From Desulfatibacillum alkenivorans DSM 16219 (GTDB taxonomy: Bacteria > Desulfobacterota > Desulfobacteria > Desulfobacterales > Desulfatibacillaceae), in the NCBI RefSeq assembly GCF_900142135.1, contig NZ_FQZU01000017.1, positions 57,413 through 121,412 of the forward strand: a DNA stretch of 64,000 bases, in the 5' to 3' direction. Made by a program: the position numbers and the translations under genes. The notes beneath the pieces were generated by a model. It saw only the letters and a list, made by a program, of their open reading frames with translations, did not search any database and was not told the origin of the DNA. Shown here one piece after another: positions 38,882 through 48,384 of the stretch. Position 1 is the stretch's first letter; the number at the start of each line of letters is the position of its first letter.

Positions 38882-40381
38882 TTAGGAAAGTCCTGCCAAC
38901 TTTCGCAGGATGAACAAGATTTCCCGCAAGTCTAAAGCTCCGTCTCCGTCCACTGCGGCCCCAGCATTGGCTTTCTCTTGTGAAGTCGCCGCCAAAATCT
39001 GTAGGCACAAAATAGCATCGGCAAGATCAGTTATCCGATCCCCGTCGGCGTCTCCAGGCCAGCATTTGTTATGCCTTTCCTTGTTAAAGATGCTTTGGAT
39101 TTCGGAGGCGCTCAGCGCTCGGCTATAGATGGTCGCCTCGTCGATCAAGCCATGAAAACTGGCGATGTCATCAGGGCCATTGTGACTTGCCGGCCGCCTG
39201 CCGATATATAGCGGGTAATTTGTTTTCATGATCAGCGACCCAACGCTTTTTTGCTCCGCCGCGACCCCGTTGATAAAAAGTGTTTCGACTCCGGAGCTAA
39301 TGTCATAAGTGAACGCCAAATGGTTCCAGGCATATAGTGTAACAGCCCCCGCGCCGGACTCCAGAAAAGTAGAGGCGTAACTTGTTGCGCTGCCATACGC
39401 CGCACCAGAAGCCAAAATACCCATATTGGGGCCATATGACGGCAGTACTCCGGATTCCTCGTTAAACTCCAGGACAGGACCGAAGCCATCCGATTCGGGA
39501 AAAATCCAGGCTTCCATGGTAAGATTTTGAAGTTTCAGGGACTGTGCGGCCGTGATGCGTACGGCGTCGTCCACGCCGTCTAAAGCAAAGGCTTGGTCTG
39601 TATAGCCGTCTGCGTAACCGGCTCCTCCGATCAGGACTCCGTTATTATCGGCCAACCCGTCTGCAGCGGTCATGTCACCGCCCCACCAGGACACCGCCCC
39701 CTCAGGAAGAGCCATGCATTCAAGATTCTCGGCAAATCGAAAATAGTCGAACTCCGGCGTGGATGTGGCCGACCCGGTCCAGGGCTGCCGGATAGAGAAC
39801 AATCCCACATAGGCTGTGTCGGTTTGGCTGGAGTCTTCCCAGGTTCCATTGAGCGTCCAGTCCGTTCCGTCGGCGCTCACCCAACCTGTATAGGTGCAGC
39901 CGTTTTTGGACAGCCTGATATAAGCCAAATTAGCGGTCCAAGGAACATTTGTCCCGACTGATCTGATTACTTTGGCGCCCCCGGAAAACGCCTTTTCGGC
40001 AATTCGGTTGCCGTTGCTTGAGGATGCGTCTTGCCCTTGGGGGATCAAGATTATGCCGGCGCCCTGGTAATCTGTGGTGGGGTTGAAATCCAGCTTGATT
40101 TCCAACATCCAATCGCCGGAAACCGGCTGAAGAATTCGAGGTGCGTTGTAGTTGGATCCATAATAATAGTCCGATCCCCCGTTGGCCTCTGAAGCGGTGA
40201 TGCGGACTGCCTCTCCCGTCATGGATATGGAGGATGCCGGATTGGGATTAACCACTTCCCACCGCGAATCCAGTGCGGCGCTGTTGAATTCGTCATTAAA
40301 ACCCGCCCATGCAAGAGAGTGCCAGGTTGATGCAACCCAAAACGCCATGATTCCAATGAGGAGCTTTCCGGAGATATTCAT
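38882..40381 (-). CDS. Secreted LamG-domain protein with C-terminal dockerin
   Basis: 499 residues. A signal peptide (about 1-26, ending AWA) is followed by a beta-sandwich region with FNDEFNSAALDSRWEVVNP, similar to DUF1349-type concanavalin-like modules (about 28-220), then a LamG-like domain (about 225-415: ALDGVDDAVRI, LTMEAWIF, WNHLAFTYD, LIDEATIYSRALSASEI). The C-terminus (about 435-499) has two dockerin-type calcium loops (DADGDRITDLADAILCLQIL and DGDGALDLREILFILRKLAG). It is probably exported and calcium-bound. No cohesin or cellulosome gene is in the window. It lies 109 bp downstream of the giant dockerin protein, same strand. Confidence 0.88.
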   Translation of the reverse strand: MNISGKLLIGIMAFWVASTWHSLAWAGFNDEFNSAALDSRWEVVNPNPASSISMTGEAVRITASEANGGSDYYYGSNYNAPRILQPVSGDWMLEIKLDFNPTTDYQGAGIILIPQGQDASSSNGNRIAEKAFSGGAKVIRSVGTNVPWTANLAYIRLSKNGCTYTGWVSADGTDWTLNGTWEDSSQTDTAYVGLFSIRQPWTGSATSTPEFDYFRFAENLECMALPEGAVSWWGGDMTAADGLADNNGVLIGGAGYADGYTDQAFALDGVDDAVRITAAQSLKLQNLTMEAWIFPESDGFGPVLEFNEESGVLPSYGPNMGILASGAAYGSATSYASTFLESGAGAVTLYAWNHLAFTYDISSGVETLFINGVAAEQKSVGSLIMKTNYPLYIGRRPASHNGPDDIASFHGLIDEATIYSRALSASEIQSIFNKERHNKCWPGDADGDRITDLADAILCLQILAATSQEKANAGAAVDGDGALDLREILFILRKLAGLS

Positions 40382-40490
40382 TGTCTCTCTTTCAGGATTG
40401 GACCGCCATTTATACCGGCAAAGCGCCGGAAAAATTCAAGCGCCCTCGCAACGAAGAAAACGAATTACATCATGATGTTTTCTCATGCCT

Positions 40491-43400
40491 TCAATTCCTG
40501 GAGCCAGCCAGGGTTTGCAGCAGGAAAATAATGTCTTCCTGGCCGATCAGGCCGTCGCCGTCCACGTCGTTCCCCGGGCCATTGTATTGGGCCTGGACGC
40601 CTGATGGCGCGCAGCCTGAAAGTATCTGCAATCCCATAACCAAATCAGCCAGAGTCAGGTTTCCGTCCCCGTCAAAGTCAGCCATCACATAGAGCGGATA
40701 GGGGTCGTCACCGTCCAGGATTCCGTCCCCGTCCGTATCCGGGTTGTCAACCAGGGTCCCAGCTTCGGCTTCCTCCCAGTCCAGGAGTCCATCAGAGTCC
40801 GTATCCCCGGTAAGGTCAATTTTCACCAGGACGGAAGCCTCGTTACTGTCGTTTTCTCCGTCGTTGGCCTTGTAGTTGAAAACGTCCTGGCCTGTGGCGG
40901 AGCCGTCGTGCTGGTACGTGAAGGTTCCGTCGTTGTTCAATGTCACGGAGCCGTGCTGGGGCTGGACCGTAAGCACGGCGGTGAGGGGAGCGTGCTCGGG
41001 GTCCGTATCATTGGAAAGGACTGTGCCCGATAGGGTGTCCAGGCGGGAGACGGACCCGTTCCAGACCACGGAGCAGGAGTCCGCATATGCCTTGGGAGCC
41101 TGATTGATTTCGGCCACGGTGACGATCACGGTGGCCATGGCTGTTTGTCCGCCATGGGACGCGGTGTAGGCAAAGGAGTCCTGGCCCGTATAATCGGCAT
41201 CGGGAGTGTAGGTGACATTTTCGCCGTCGGTCTGGGCCTGTCCGTGGCCTGGAGTGGACACTTCGGTCACCTCCGGATAGCCGTCCCCATAGAAAATGTC
41301 GTTTGCCAGGACGTCCACGGTTACGGATTGGTTGGGCGGTGTTTTCGCCGTGTCGTTCTGGAGTGCCATGGGAAGGTTGGCCAGGGGATCAATGCCCTTG
41401 CCCAGGGTAATGTTGTCTGTCTCACCGTTGCCGTCTGAATCCGCAGAGAAAAGGCTCATCCCTGCGAGGAACTCGTCCATGTCCCAGTATCCGTCGCTGT
41501 CCGTGTCCGCGCTGAGGGGGTTGCTTCCAAGGTCCACCTCCTGCTTGTCGGTGAGGCAATCGTGGTCGGTGTCCTTGTCCCTGGGATCGGCGCCCGCCGC
41601 GTATTCCTCCGCGTCAGTGAGTCCGTCCAGGTCCGTGTCCTTCATGGTGGGGTCGCAGGTGGCTATGTAGGATTGCTCTCCCCAGTTGTCGCGGTAGGCC
41701 ACGGGCCATCCGAGGTATTCATTGAGGTCGATGAGCCCGTCGCCGTCCTTGTCCTCGCCCGTGGAAAGCCAGCCGTCCCCGCCCGTGCTGTTGATGGCCC
41801 CGATGATGGGCAGGTCCTCGTCCGGCGGCATGGTTTCAAGGTCCTGCCAATAGTTATAGAAACGGATGAAAAAGACACCGGGTTCCTCGGGCAGGTTGCC
41901 ACCCCAGTAGCTCTTGAAAAAACCACTGTTCCCCTGGTTGACTACCCCCGAGGGCCAGAAAGACCCGGAGCCAGCCCCGGAAGTGACGCCGTACTGGACC
42001 GTTTCCCAGGTGCCGGTGGTCAACAGTCTATTTTGAAAATAGCACCATACGTCGAACGAGACATACTCCCCGGGATCGGCGCGCCTACTGGAAAGGGGAC
42101 GGACGGGCAGCCTGAGGTCTCCCTGGTCCCGGCCGTAATCCGTGACCGGGGGGCTGCAGCAGCGGGCCAAGGCCGGTTCCTGGGAGTCCGGAATTCCATT
42201 ACCGTCCGTATCCGTGTTCCAGGGATTGGTCCTGGTCAGGCTTTCCATGTAATCAAGCAGGCCGTCGCCATCCGCGTCGCTTTTGGAGAGGCTGGGATAC
42301 ACGTGCATGGGCACGGAGGTTTCTCCGAGGGGAATGAAGATGCCCCATCCCCAGTATTCATACAAATCCTGGAGAAAATCGTTGTCCGTGTCCCGGTCGT
42401 AAATTTTATTGGGATTGGAGCCGATGATGATTTCCACCCCGTCCGGGATGCCATCAAAATCCGAATCGCGGTTGTTGGGGTTGGTGCCCGTGGTTTCCAC
42501 CTCGTAGGCATCGGACAGGCCGTCCACGTCCGTGTCCCACATGAGGGGGCTGCATGCCGTGCAAACCTGTCCGTCGGAATCCATTTCCGCATCCGGATCG
42601 CCATCTCCGTCCTGGTCCACGTCCATGAGGCCGTCGCCGTCCGTGTCCAGGGGTTTGATCACCGTAGACCATCCCAGGAACTGTTCCAGGTTCTTTGGCA
42701 GCACGTCAAAATAGATGGTGGAGTAATCCGAATAAGCCGTGTCCGTGGTGCTATGCACGTCGCAGCCTGTCGAGCACACTTCGTAATAGACCTTGTAATC
42801 CGATTTCAGCCGGAAGGTGAACGGAAAATTGTTGCAGGCATTTTCGTTGGGCAGTTCGATCCACACCCCGATATTCCACCAGCGCTTGAAATAGTAGCCG
42901 GGATACCACCAGTCCTCGTCCGTGATTTCTTCCCAATGTCCTCCCCACTCTTCCATTCCGGGCGAGAGTGCATAATAGGGCTTGATGTAGCTGCTTTGCC
43001 AGTAATTGGTATAACCCGGGCCATACCGGTACACATATTCCTGGAATCGGGAGGTGATTCCAATGCGGTCCCCCACGTCCAGGCCGTTGCCGTCGTAGTC
43101 GGTAATGGTGACATCGCTGCCAAGGGCTCTCAAATCCACCCTGCTCAGTTCATCCGTGGTCACAAAAAAGTCCACAAGGGCTTCCATCACTCTTTGGGAC
43201 CATCCCGACCCGGTGATCCAACCCACGAGCAGGTCCGACAAGGCCACCAGGCCGGAAATAATGCCGCCCACGATGGGAATGCACGAAATGGCCCAGAGCC
43301 CTATGGCGTAGGCGGTCATGAGGGCGGCGTACATGGCCCCGGAATAGATGCCCAGGTTGGACCATCCGTGGGAGGAGGCGATCTGGAAAAAGGCGAACAT

Positions 43401-46154
43401 GGCCACTCCGGCCGTGAAGACCCATCCCATGGCGCCGACGCCCTTGATGAATCGGTCCAGTTTGCTCACGCTGCCCACTTTGGCCTGGGACACCGATCCG
43501 TACTGGAGTTTGAAGTTACTGATGGTTGTCGTGGCCCGGAGCACCTTGGCCGCCTTGTAGGTGGAATGAACGCCCACCGCGAGCCTGCCCAGGGAGGCCA
43601 GGCCCTTGCCGCCAAGCTCGACCTTGCTCATGACCTTGCTGGACTCATCGGGCTGGGGGCTGATTACCTCCTCCATGCGATAAATGTCCGACTCCCCGGT
43701 GTTCCAGGCCATGGCGAGGTCCAGGAAATTGCTTTGATCCTCCCCGGTCAATCCGTCGGCCCAGGCGAATGATCCTGCCTGGGAACTGACATCGAAAGCG
43801 TTCAGCTCCTCTTTTGTGTCCGTGTTGTACCACGGCGTGATGATGCGCTTGGAGGTGACCACAGGAGCGTCCGCCATGTCCACGATAAAGGTGTTGCCCT
43901 GGTACCGGACATGGTCCTGGACCTGACCCATTTCCACCGTGGCCGCCTTGTCTTCAAAGGCGCAGGCTATGGGCAGGGATTCGCCCGGGGAAAGGGCCTC
44001 CAGGGCTTCGGGCGTCATGGAGCCGGTAAGTGCCGCCATTGCCTCGTCCTGGTGGCCGAAAGACTGGACGTCGGACGCCACGGAAATGCCGAGACCCGAC
44101 AGGCGGGCGGGAACATCGGAAAGGGTTTCCCGGCCCCGCAGGAATTCATAGGCCAGTTGCACGTTGGCCAGCATGGTCTGTTCCACGTCGTCGGAATAAA
44201 ACACGCCTACTTGGGAGCCGTGATTTTCCTCCACCGTGAATCCGGTGAGTATGGCGTCCTCGCGATATTTGGCCAGGTTGATGGGCGCGTTGCCCATGGA
44301 ATCCTGAAAAGTATTCTGGATGCGCGCCACAAAACCGTCCGGGTCCTCTCCCCGGTCCTCCATGGCCGTCATGACCAGGTCCAGTTTTCCGTCCAAGTTG
44401 ATGTCATGGGCCGCGATGCCGCCGCCCGTCGTCACGCCGCCGAAAAACGGCCCTTGGGAGACCATGCTCCAGGACTCCGGCTCCCCGGAAGCGTCAAGAT
44501 TCCATCCCACCCGGAAATACATTCGGTTGGCCCCGTCCATCTCCTGCAGGGCCATGAGAATGAGGTCCAGCGTCCCGTTGCCGTCCAGGTCCGCCAATTC
44601 GGCGCCTGCGCCGGCGGGATTGTCCACGATTGCTGGAGCGGTTTTCAGGGCGCTCCAGGAAGACGCCAAGCCGTATTCGGAATCCACGTTCCAGCCGATA
44701 TAATAGTTGAACTCCTTATCAGCACTGTCTTTATCAATGGCGGCGAACAGATAGTCGGGATCGCCGTTCCGGTCAATGTCGCCGATGGCCGCGCCGGCTC
44801 CGGCGTTATTATTCGCCATGGGCGGGGAGTTTTGCAGGAAGCCCCATCCTCCGGCGGGATCGCCGTTTGCATCCAGGTTCCAGGCCACATGGTATCGGAA
44901 TGTGTTGGCGCCTTCCGGATTGTCGGCGTGCATGAGGAGCATTTCCAGCATGCCATTTCCGTCCAGGTCGGCCAGGGCCGCGTCCGCTCCCTGGATATGC
45001 TTCCCGCCGCTTAGGATGCTTTTCTTTTCGCTCCAGGAAGTGGGCTGGCCCGCGCTGTTGATGTCCCATCCGATGAGATAGGACAGGGAATCCTCGGAAT
45101 CCGAAGTCTCTCCGGCCTCCACGGCCGTGAACACCATGTCGGGCCTTCCGTTGCCGTTGATATCGCCCATGGCCATGCCGCCGCCCATACTGTCACTGTC
45201 ATTGGCGCCCAGTTCCCCCTGATAATAGGCGTCGTCGCCCGGCGCAACCAATCCCTGGTCCGTCTTGCCCGTGACCATCCAGATGAGCCTGGCGTCAAGG
45301 GTGATATCCCGGTCCTGCCAGTCGGCGGGATAGTAAATGCGGCCATTGAAAGCCGAAGGGGACCCGAAATGGTCCGTGGTGTATAGGGGGACATAGGCTT
45401 TGCCATCGATCACATAGATGCCGTATTTGTCCAGATCGTCGCTATTTGGCAGGCTGCTGGCGGAAACCTCCAGGACCGGGGTGATGCACACATCCTTCTT
45501 GGAGTTGTCCCGATCCTGCATGGTCCCCTTGTCATCCCCGTCCACCCAGTCAAAATACTGGAAAGGCAGGCGCAGGTGTTTCGGGTCCCGGGGGCGCACC
45601 TGGATGTTTATATACATGGGCTTTCCCGTGGTGTGCACATGGAACCTGAAACTCGGCTTGGCGATGGAGCATGCAAAAGGGGAGAGGTCCAGCGGATCGT
45701 AGACGCCGTCGTTGTCGTTATCCCCGTCCCAGGCGTTGGGAAGCCCGTCGCCGTCGAAATCGCGGTTGGAGCATTCCTTTTCCTCAATATAATCGGACAA
45801 CCCGTCCTTGTTGGAATCAGGCGACAATGGGTCTAAGCCGATTTCCGCCTCGTAATAGTCGTCCAGACGGTCGAAATCCGAGTCGGTCAATTCCGGGTCG
45901 GTTCCCAGGATTTTTTCCACTCGGTCGGGCAATCCGTCGCCATCCGTATCCGTGGGGTCCGGGCAGGCGTCCAGCAGGCGCTCCAAGTCCACGGAATACT
46001 TTGGCTGGGCTACAAAGTACAGGGATTCTTTTTGGTAAACGAACTGTGATTCCGCCCTGGCGAGCTGAGGCAATACGCTCATGGCGGGAAGCATAAAAGA
46101 CAAACATAGGGCAATGGCTTTAAAAAGCAGCCTTCGGCGCTGGCAAAACTGCAT
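40491..46154 (-). CDS. Giant secreted protein: thrombospondin type 3, FG-GAP-like, cadherin-like and dockerin modules
   Basis: 1887 residues with a signal peptide (1-34, ending LARA). Residues 45-160 are calcium-binding TSP3 repeats (DTDGDGLPD, DSDFDRLDD). Residues about 325-650 hold five FG-GAP/VCBS-like repeats (MGDINGNGRPDMVF, LADLDGNGTLDLIL) each followed by a Y..GWN.D..G pattern, resembling a beta-propeller. Residues about 900-1000 are strongly hydrophobic (GWVFTAGVAMFAFFQ, AISCIPIVGGIISGLVAL), odd in an exported protein. More TSP3 repeats follow (about 1190-1600), then two cadherin-like/VCBS domains (about 1610-1790, SVTVDVLAND and GTVLSNDTD) and a dockerin pair (DFDGDGNLTLADLVMGLQIL; DVDGDGLIGQEDIIFLLQTL). 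A good ribosome site (AAGGAGA) sets the start. Confidence 0.9.
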   Translation of the reverse strand: MQFCQRRRLLFKAIALCLSFMLPAMSVLPQLARAESQFVYQKESLYFVAQPKYSVDLERLLDACPDPTDTDGDGLPDRVEKILGTDPELTDSDFDRLDDYYEAEIGLDPLSPDSNKDGLSDYIEEKECSNRDFDGDGLPNAWDGDNDNDGVYDPLDLSPFACSIAKPSFRFHVHTTGKPMYINIQVRPRDPKHLRLPFQYFDWVDGDDKGTMQDRDNSKKDVCITPVLEVSASSLPNSDDLDKYGIYVIDGKAYVPLYTTDHFGSPSAFNGRIYYPADWQDRDITLDARLIWMVTGKTDQGLVAPGDDAYYQGELGANDSDSMGGGMAMGDINGNGRPDMVFTAVEAGETSDSEDSLSYLIGWDINSAGQPTSWSEKKSILSGGKHIQGADAALADLDGNGMLEMLLMHADNPEGANTFRYHVAWNLDANGDPAGGWGFLQNSPPMANNNAGAGAAIGDIDRNGDPDYLFAAIDKDSADKEFNYYIGWNVDSEYGLASSWSALKTAPAIVDNPAGAGAELADLDGNGTLDLILMALQEMDGANRMYFRVGWNLDASGEPESWSMVSQGPFFGGVTTGGGIAAHDINLDGKLDLVMTAMEDRGEDPDGFVARIQNTFQDSMGNAPINLAKYREDAILTGFTVEENHGSQVGVFYSDDVEQTMLANVQLAYEFLRGRETLSDVPARLSGLGISVASDVQSFGHQDEAMAALTGSMTPEALEALSPGESLPIACAFEDKAATVEMGQVQDHVRYQGNTFIVDMADAPVVTSKRIITPWYNTDTKEELNAFDVSSQAGSFAWADGLTGEDQSNFLDLAMAWNTGESDIYRMEEVISPQPDESSKVMSKVELGGKGLASLGRLAVGVHSTYKAAKVLRATTTISNFKLQYGSVSQAKVGSVSKLDRFIKGVGAMGWVFTAGVAMFAFFQIASSHGWSNLGIYSGAMYAALMTAYAIGLWAISCIPIVGGIISGLVALSDLLVGWITGSGWSQRVMEALVDFFVTTDELSRVDLRALGSDVTITDYDGNGLDVGDRIGITSRFQEYVYRYGPGYTNYWQSSYIKPYYALSPGMEEWGGHWEEITDEDWWYPGYYFKRWWNIGVWIELPNENACNNFPFTFRLKSDYKVYYEVCSTGCDVHSTTDTAYSDYSTIYFDVLPKNLEQFLGWSTVIKPLDTDGDGLMDVDQDGDGDPDAEMDSDGQVCTACSPLMWDTDVDGLSDAYEVETTGTNPNNRDSDFDGIPDGVEIIIGSNPNKIYDRDTDNDFLQDLYEYWGWGIFIPLGETSVPMHVYPSLSKSDADGDGLLDYMESLTRTNPWNTDTDGNGIPDSQEPALARCCSPPVTDYGRDQGDLRLPVRPLSSRRADPGEYVSFDVWCYFQNRLLTTGTWETVQYGVTSGAGSGSFWPSGVVNQGNSGFFKSYWGGNLPEEPGVFFIRFYNYWQDLETMPPDEDLPIIGAINSTGGDGWLSTGEDKDGDGLIDLNEYLGWPVAYRDNWGEQSYIATCDPTMKDTDLDGLTDAEEYAAGADPRDKDTDHDCLTDKQEVDLGSNPLSADTDSDGYWDMDEFLAGMSLFSADSDGNGETDNITLGKGIDPLANLPMALQNDTAKTPPNQSVTVDVLANDIFYGDGYPEVTEVSTPGHGQAQTDGENVTYTPDADYTGQDSFAYTASHGGQTAMATVIVTVAEINQAPKAYADSCSVVWNGSVSRLDTLSGTVLSNDTDPEHAPLTAVLTVQPQHGSVTLNNDGTFTYQHDGSATGQDVFNYKANDGENDSNEASVLVKIDLTGDTDSDGLLDWEEAEAGTLVDNPDTDGDGILDGDDPYPLYVMADFDGDGNLTLADLVMGLQILSGCAPSGVQAQYNGPGNDVDGDGLIGQEDIIFLLQTLAGSRN

Positions 46155-46601
46155 AGGAATCTCCTTAAGAGATGATAAATGCAGATAGGATTATCTTTCA
46201 ATTTGTATTGATGATGATGGTTAAATTAACTCCGTTGCCCGTTGCAGTCAATTCTTTTTTTGGACTTAAGGAGCAGTTAAACTTGCGGCGGACAACCGAA
46301 TTGTCTGAGACAAAAAAACATAGACGATAAGCACAGACGATAGGTTTTTTCTCCCAACTCATCGCCTTAATCCTTTTTGCTTGGCTTTATATAAAAATGC
46401 AGAAAAGTCGCCTTTTCAGGAAGCACACGGTGCAGGAGGCGCCGAGATGAGTTCGAACTGATTGAGTATTTCGAGGCCCCAGGCCAGCAATTACAGGAAG
46501 GAGCAACGCCAAAGCAGCAAATCAGGCTATGGTCCCAGCAGGGAATTAACCCCAAATTTATTGCAAGAGCCAGGAAATACGAAATTCAAAAGACGCAAAC
46601 T
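46155..46601. other. Region without a supported gene at the end of island 1
   Basis: It holds the upstream region of the giant gene and AT-rich sequence. A plus-strand ORF at 46462-46665 spans into the 118-nt repeat. Its last 20 codons are matched by the second repeat copy at 53.5 kb, but its upstream part is not conserved there, so I do not call it a gene. Confidence 0.5.
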
Positions 46602-46719
46602 GATTGCGATTGTGCGGCCAAAATTGTACAAAAAGTTTCAAATGAGTAAGAAAAAACGCAAATAAATTAGTAACATACCGTTTTCATAAGGGATTCAACG
46701 TCTCTCCCCTTCGGCACCA
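46602..46719. repeat. 118-nt direct repeat, copy 1, ending in the tRNA-Leu att core
   Basis: Matches 53484-53601 at 115 of 118 positions. The last 17 nt are identical to the tRNA-Leu 3' end. It marks the right end of island 1. Confidence 0.92.
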
Positions 46720-46739
46720 AGTCTTTTTACTACAAAATC

Positions 46740-46774
46740 AAGTGGTTACGACTATTGTCGTAACCACTTTTTTG
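46740..46774 (+). terminator. tRNA-type terminator copy after the island 1 right att
   Basis: A perfect 13-bp stem AAGTGGTTACGAC/GTCGTAACCACTT with a 4-nt loop and a T-tract. It has the same layout as 38488-38522; where the outer stem differs, both arms have changed together. Confidence 0.88.
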
Positions 46775-46849
46775 TTTCTGATAGAACTTTTGGATTAACA
46801 CCGTCCTGGTACAGTTGGCACCCCCCAGTAAAAACATCAAAATAGCTAC

Positions 46850-46877
46850 TTGACAGATTGAAGCAAGATATTATTTT
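46850..46877 (+). promoter_or_regulatory. Possible promoter for the small membrane protein
   Basis: TTGACA at 46850-46855 and TATTTT at 46872-46877 with a 16-nt spacer, 64 bp before the ATG at 46941. Confidence 0.35.
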
Positions 46878-46940
46878 TACAAAATCTACTCAATGCCATC
46901 AACTCCAAGGAACAATATACAATAAATGAGGTGACACATT

Positions 46941-47300
46941 ATGCCCTCCCAATTACCGTTCCAGATGCTGGTCATTATAGGTCTTGGGTGCAGTGCATTT
47001 GGCTATATTGATTCTGATTTCAAATGGACACTCATATCTGGAATTTGCCTCACTGCTATTGGGCATTTTGGCTCCTTTCTATTGGGACAAAAAGAGGCGA
47101 AAAACCAAGAAATACGCTATACCCAAAAAATTGATGAACTTCAGTTATCCTTGGAAGAGCTAACCGAAATGAACGCCGAAGGTATTAAAAAACACGTATC
47201 AGCCCAAGTTTCAAAAAATCGTCCACGGCCCATCCCCTCGGGGAAACATCCTGACCATTTGGTTTCCAAAAACCAACAACGAGCTGTTCGAGGAAGATAA
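46941..47300 (+). CDS. Small membrane protein with coiled coil; possible frameshift
   Basis: 119 residues in the open frame: two hydrophobic helices (about 8-24 and 29-50) and then a charged, probably coiled-coil part (QEIRYTQKIDELQLSLEEL). GAGGTG precedes the ATG. After the A6 run at 47213-47218 the zero frame becomes Arg/Pro/Gln-rich and unconvincing. The +1 frame continues with ordinary residues (GNILTIWFPKTNNELFEED, then LQLILSHNKS) to a stop at 47353-47355. One extra A in the run would explain this. I do not recognise the family. It lies upstream of the AbiE pair in the defence island. Confidence 0.5.
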   Translation: MPSQLPFQMLVIIGLGCSAFGYIDSDFKWTLISGICLTAIGHFGSFLLGQKEAKNQEIRYTQKIDELQLSLEELTEMNAEGIKKHVSAQVSKNRPRPIPSGKHPDHLVSKNQQRAVRGR

Positions 47301-47506
47301 GTCCACGTGGATAGAAAGACCGTTACAGCTAATACTCAGCCACAACAAATCATAAGGCATCCCCATTAGTTTCGCGGATAGTATAACCGTCAAGACGGCA
47401 AGACCTCGGATATTTCGAACTTGAGTCATTTTTGACAAAAATTTGAAACATATCCTATTTTTTTATTGATATCTCGAAAATATGACATATTACACAAATT
47501 TTATAC

Positions 47507-47540
47507 TTGACATAATCAATAGATATATATAAATTTATAT
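47507..47540 (+). promoter_or_regulatory. Promoter and palindromic operator of the AbiE operon
   Basis: TTGACA at 47507-47512 and TATAAA at 47528-47533 (15-nt spacer). The -10 region overlaps a perfect 14-bp palindrome, ATATAAATTTATAT (47527-47540). AbiEi antitoxins are known to repress their own promoters at inverted repeats, so this is a candidate operator. Confidence 0.55.
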
Positions 47541-47577
47541 GTGATATATTTATACTTTGTCAAATAGAGGCGGCATC

Positions 47578-48384
47578 ATGAAATACAATAATTTTTTTGC
47601 CAGACATCCTGTTTTCACCCTTGAGGAATTTGATGACTACCTTGCCTCCTCCAGTTCTTTCAACCCCAAAAATCGCAACGCTATCTTGGCGTATTACCGG
47701 AAACAGGGGCGGCTGATCGCAGTTCGCCGGGGATTGCACGCCGTCATCCCCCTTGGGATGACTCCGGATTCCGCTCCCGTTGATCCCTTCCTTCTTGCAG
47801 GTAAGATGACCAATGATGCGGTTTTGGCTTATCACACCGCCCTTGAGTTTCATGGAAGCGCTTATTCCGCAACAAACCGGTTTGTGTATCTTTCGGAAAA
47901 ACAATCCGTCCCGCTGCATTTTCGCGGTTACGAGTTCAGGTGTACACCTGCGCCGAAGGCTTTAATCGACAAGGCCCAGGAGTCATTCGGGGTGGAAACC
48001 GCAGAACGAATGGGGGTCTCCCTGCATGTTACAAGCCTGGAGCGCACCTTGGTGGATATCCTTGATCGCCCCAATCTTGGCGGCTCCTGGGAGGAAATAT
48101 GGCGGTCTTTGGAACTGGTTGAATATTTCAACTTGGATACCGTAGTCGAGTATGCTCTTCTGTTGAAAAATGCAACCACCGCTGCCAAGGTTGGCTTCTT
48201 TCTGGAGCAACACCGCGACGCTCTGATGGTTGAAGAAAAACATCTCCAATCTTTAAAAAAAGAACAACCTGTGCAGCCCCATTATCTTGATCGGAAAAAC
48301 AGAAAAAACGGAGTCCTCGTTAAAAATTGGAACATAATGGTTCCCAAGGAAATCATTCACCAAGTTTGGGATGAAATAATATGA
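47578..48384 (+). CDS. AbiEi-type antitoxin/transcriptional regulator
   Basis: 268 residues from the ATG at 47578 (MKYNNFFARHP), with AGAGG upstream. An N-terminal winged-helix domain (about 5-75, VFTLEEFDDYL, KQGRLIAVRRGLHAV) is followed by the AbiEi C-terminal region (VTSLERTLVDILDRPNLGG). This is the antitoxin of a type IV abortive-infection system and probably the autorepressor. Its stop overlaps the toxin ATG by 4 bp (ATGA), the usual coupling. Confidence 0.88.
   Translation: MKYNNFFARHPVFTLEEFDDYLASSSSFNPKNRNAILAYYRKQGRLIAVRRGLHAVIPLGMTPDSAPVDPFLLAGKMTNDAVLAYHTALEFHGSAYSATNRFVYLSEKQSVPLHFRGYEFRCTPAPKALIDKAQESFGVETAERMGVSLHVTSLERTLVDILDRPNLGGSWEEIWRSLELVEYFNLDTVVEYALLLKNATTAAKVGFFLEQHRDALMVEEKHLQSLKKEQPVQPHYLDRKNRKNGVLVKNWNIMVPKEIIHQVWDEII

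Larger units (their letters stand above)
38466..46719. mobile_element. Genomic island 1 at tRNA-Leu
   Basis: Bounded by the tRNA 3' end (38449-38465) and an exact 17-nt copy, TCTCCCCTTCGGCACCA, at 46703-46719. It starts with a hairpin terminator and a tyrosine-integrase remnant pointing toward the tRNA. Its cargo is two secreted dockerin-ended proteins. The integrase is broken, so the island can no longer excise on its own. Confidence 0.75.

Noticed and set aside
41562..43772. 736-codon plus-strand ORF opposite the giant secreted protein
   Set aside because: It is the mirror of Asp/Gly-rich repeat coding on the other strand (many Val/His/Gly), has no ribosome site and no recognisable domain.
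46462..46665. 67-codon plus-strand ORF
   Set aside because: Only its last 20 codons are matched by the second direct-repeat copy, where the upstream frame is broken; no ribosome site.
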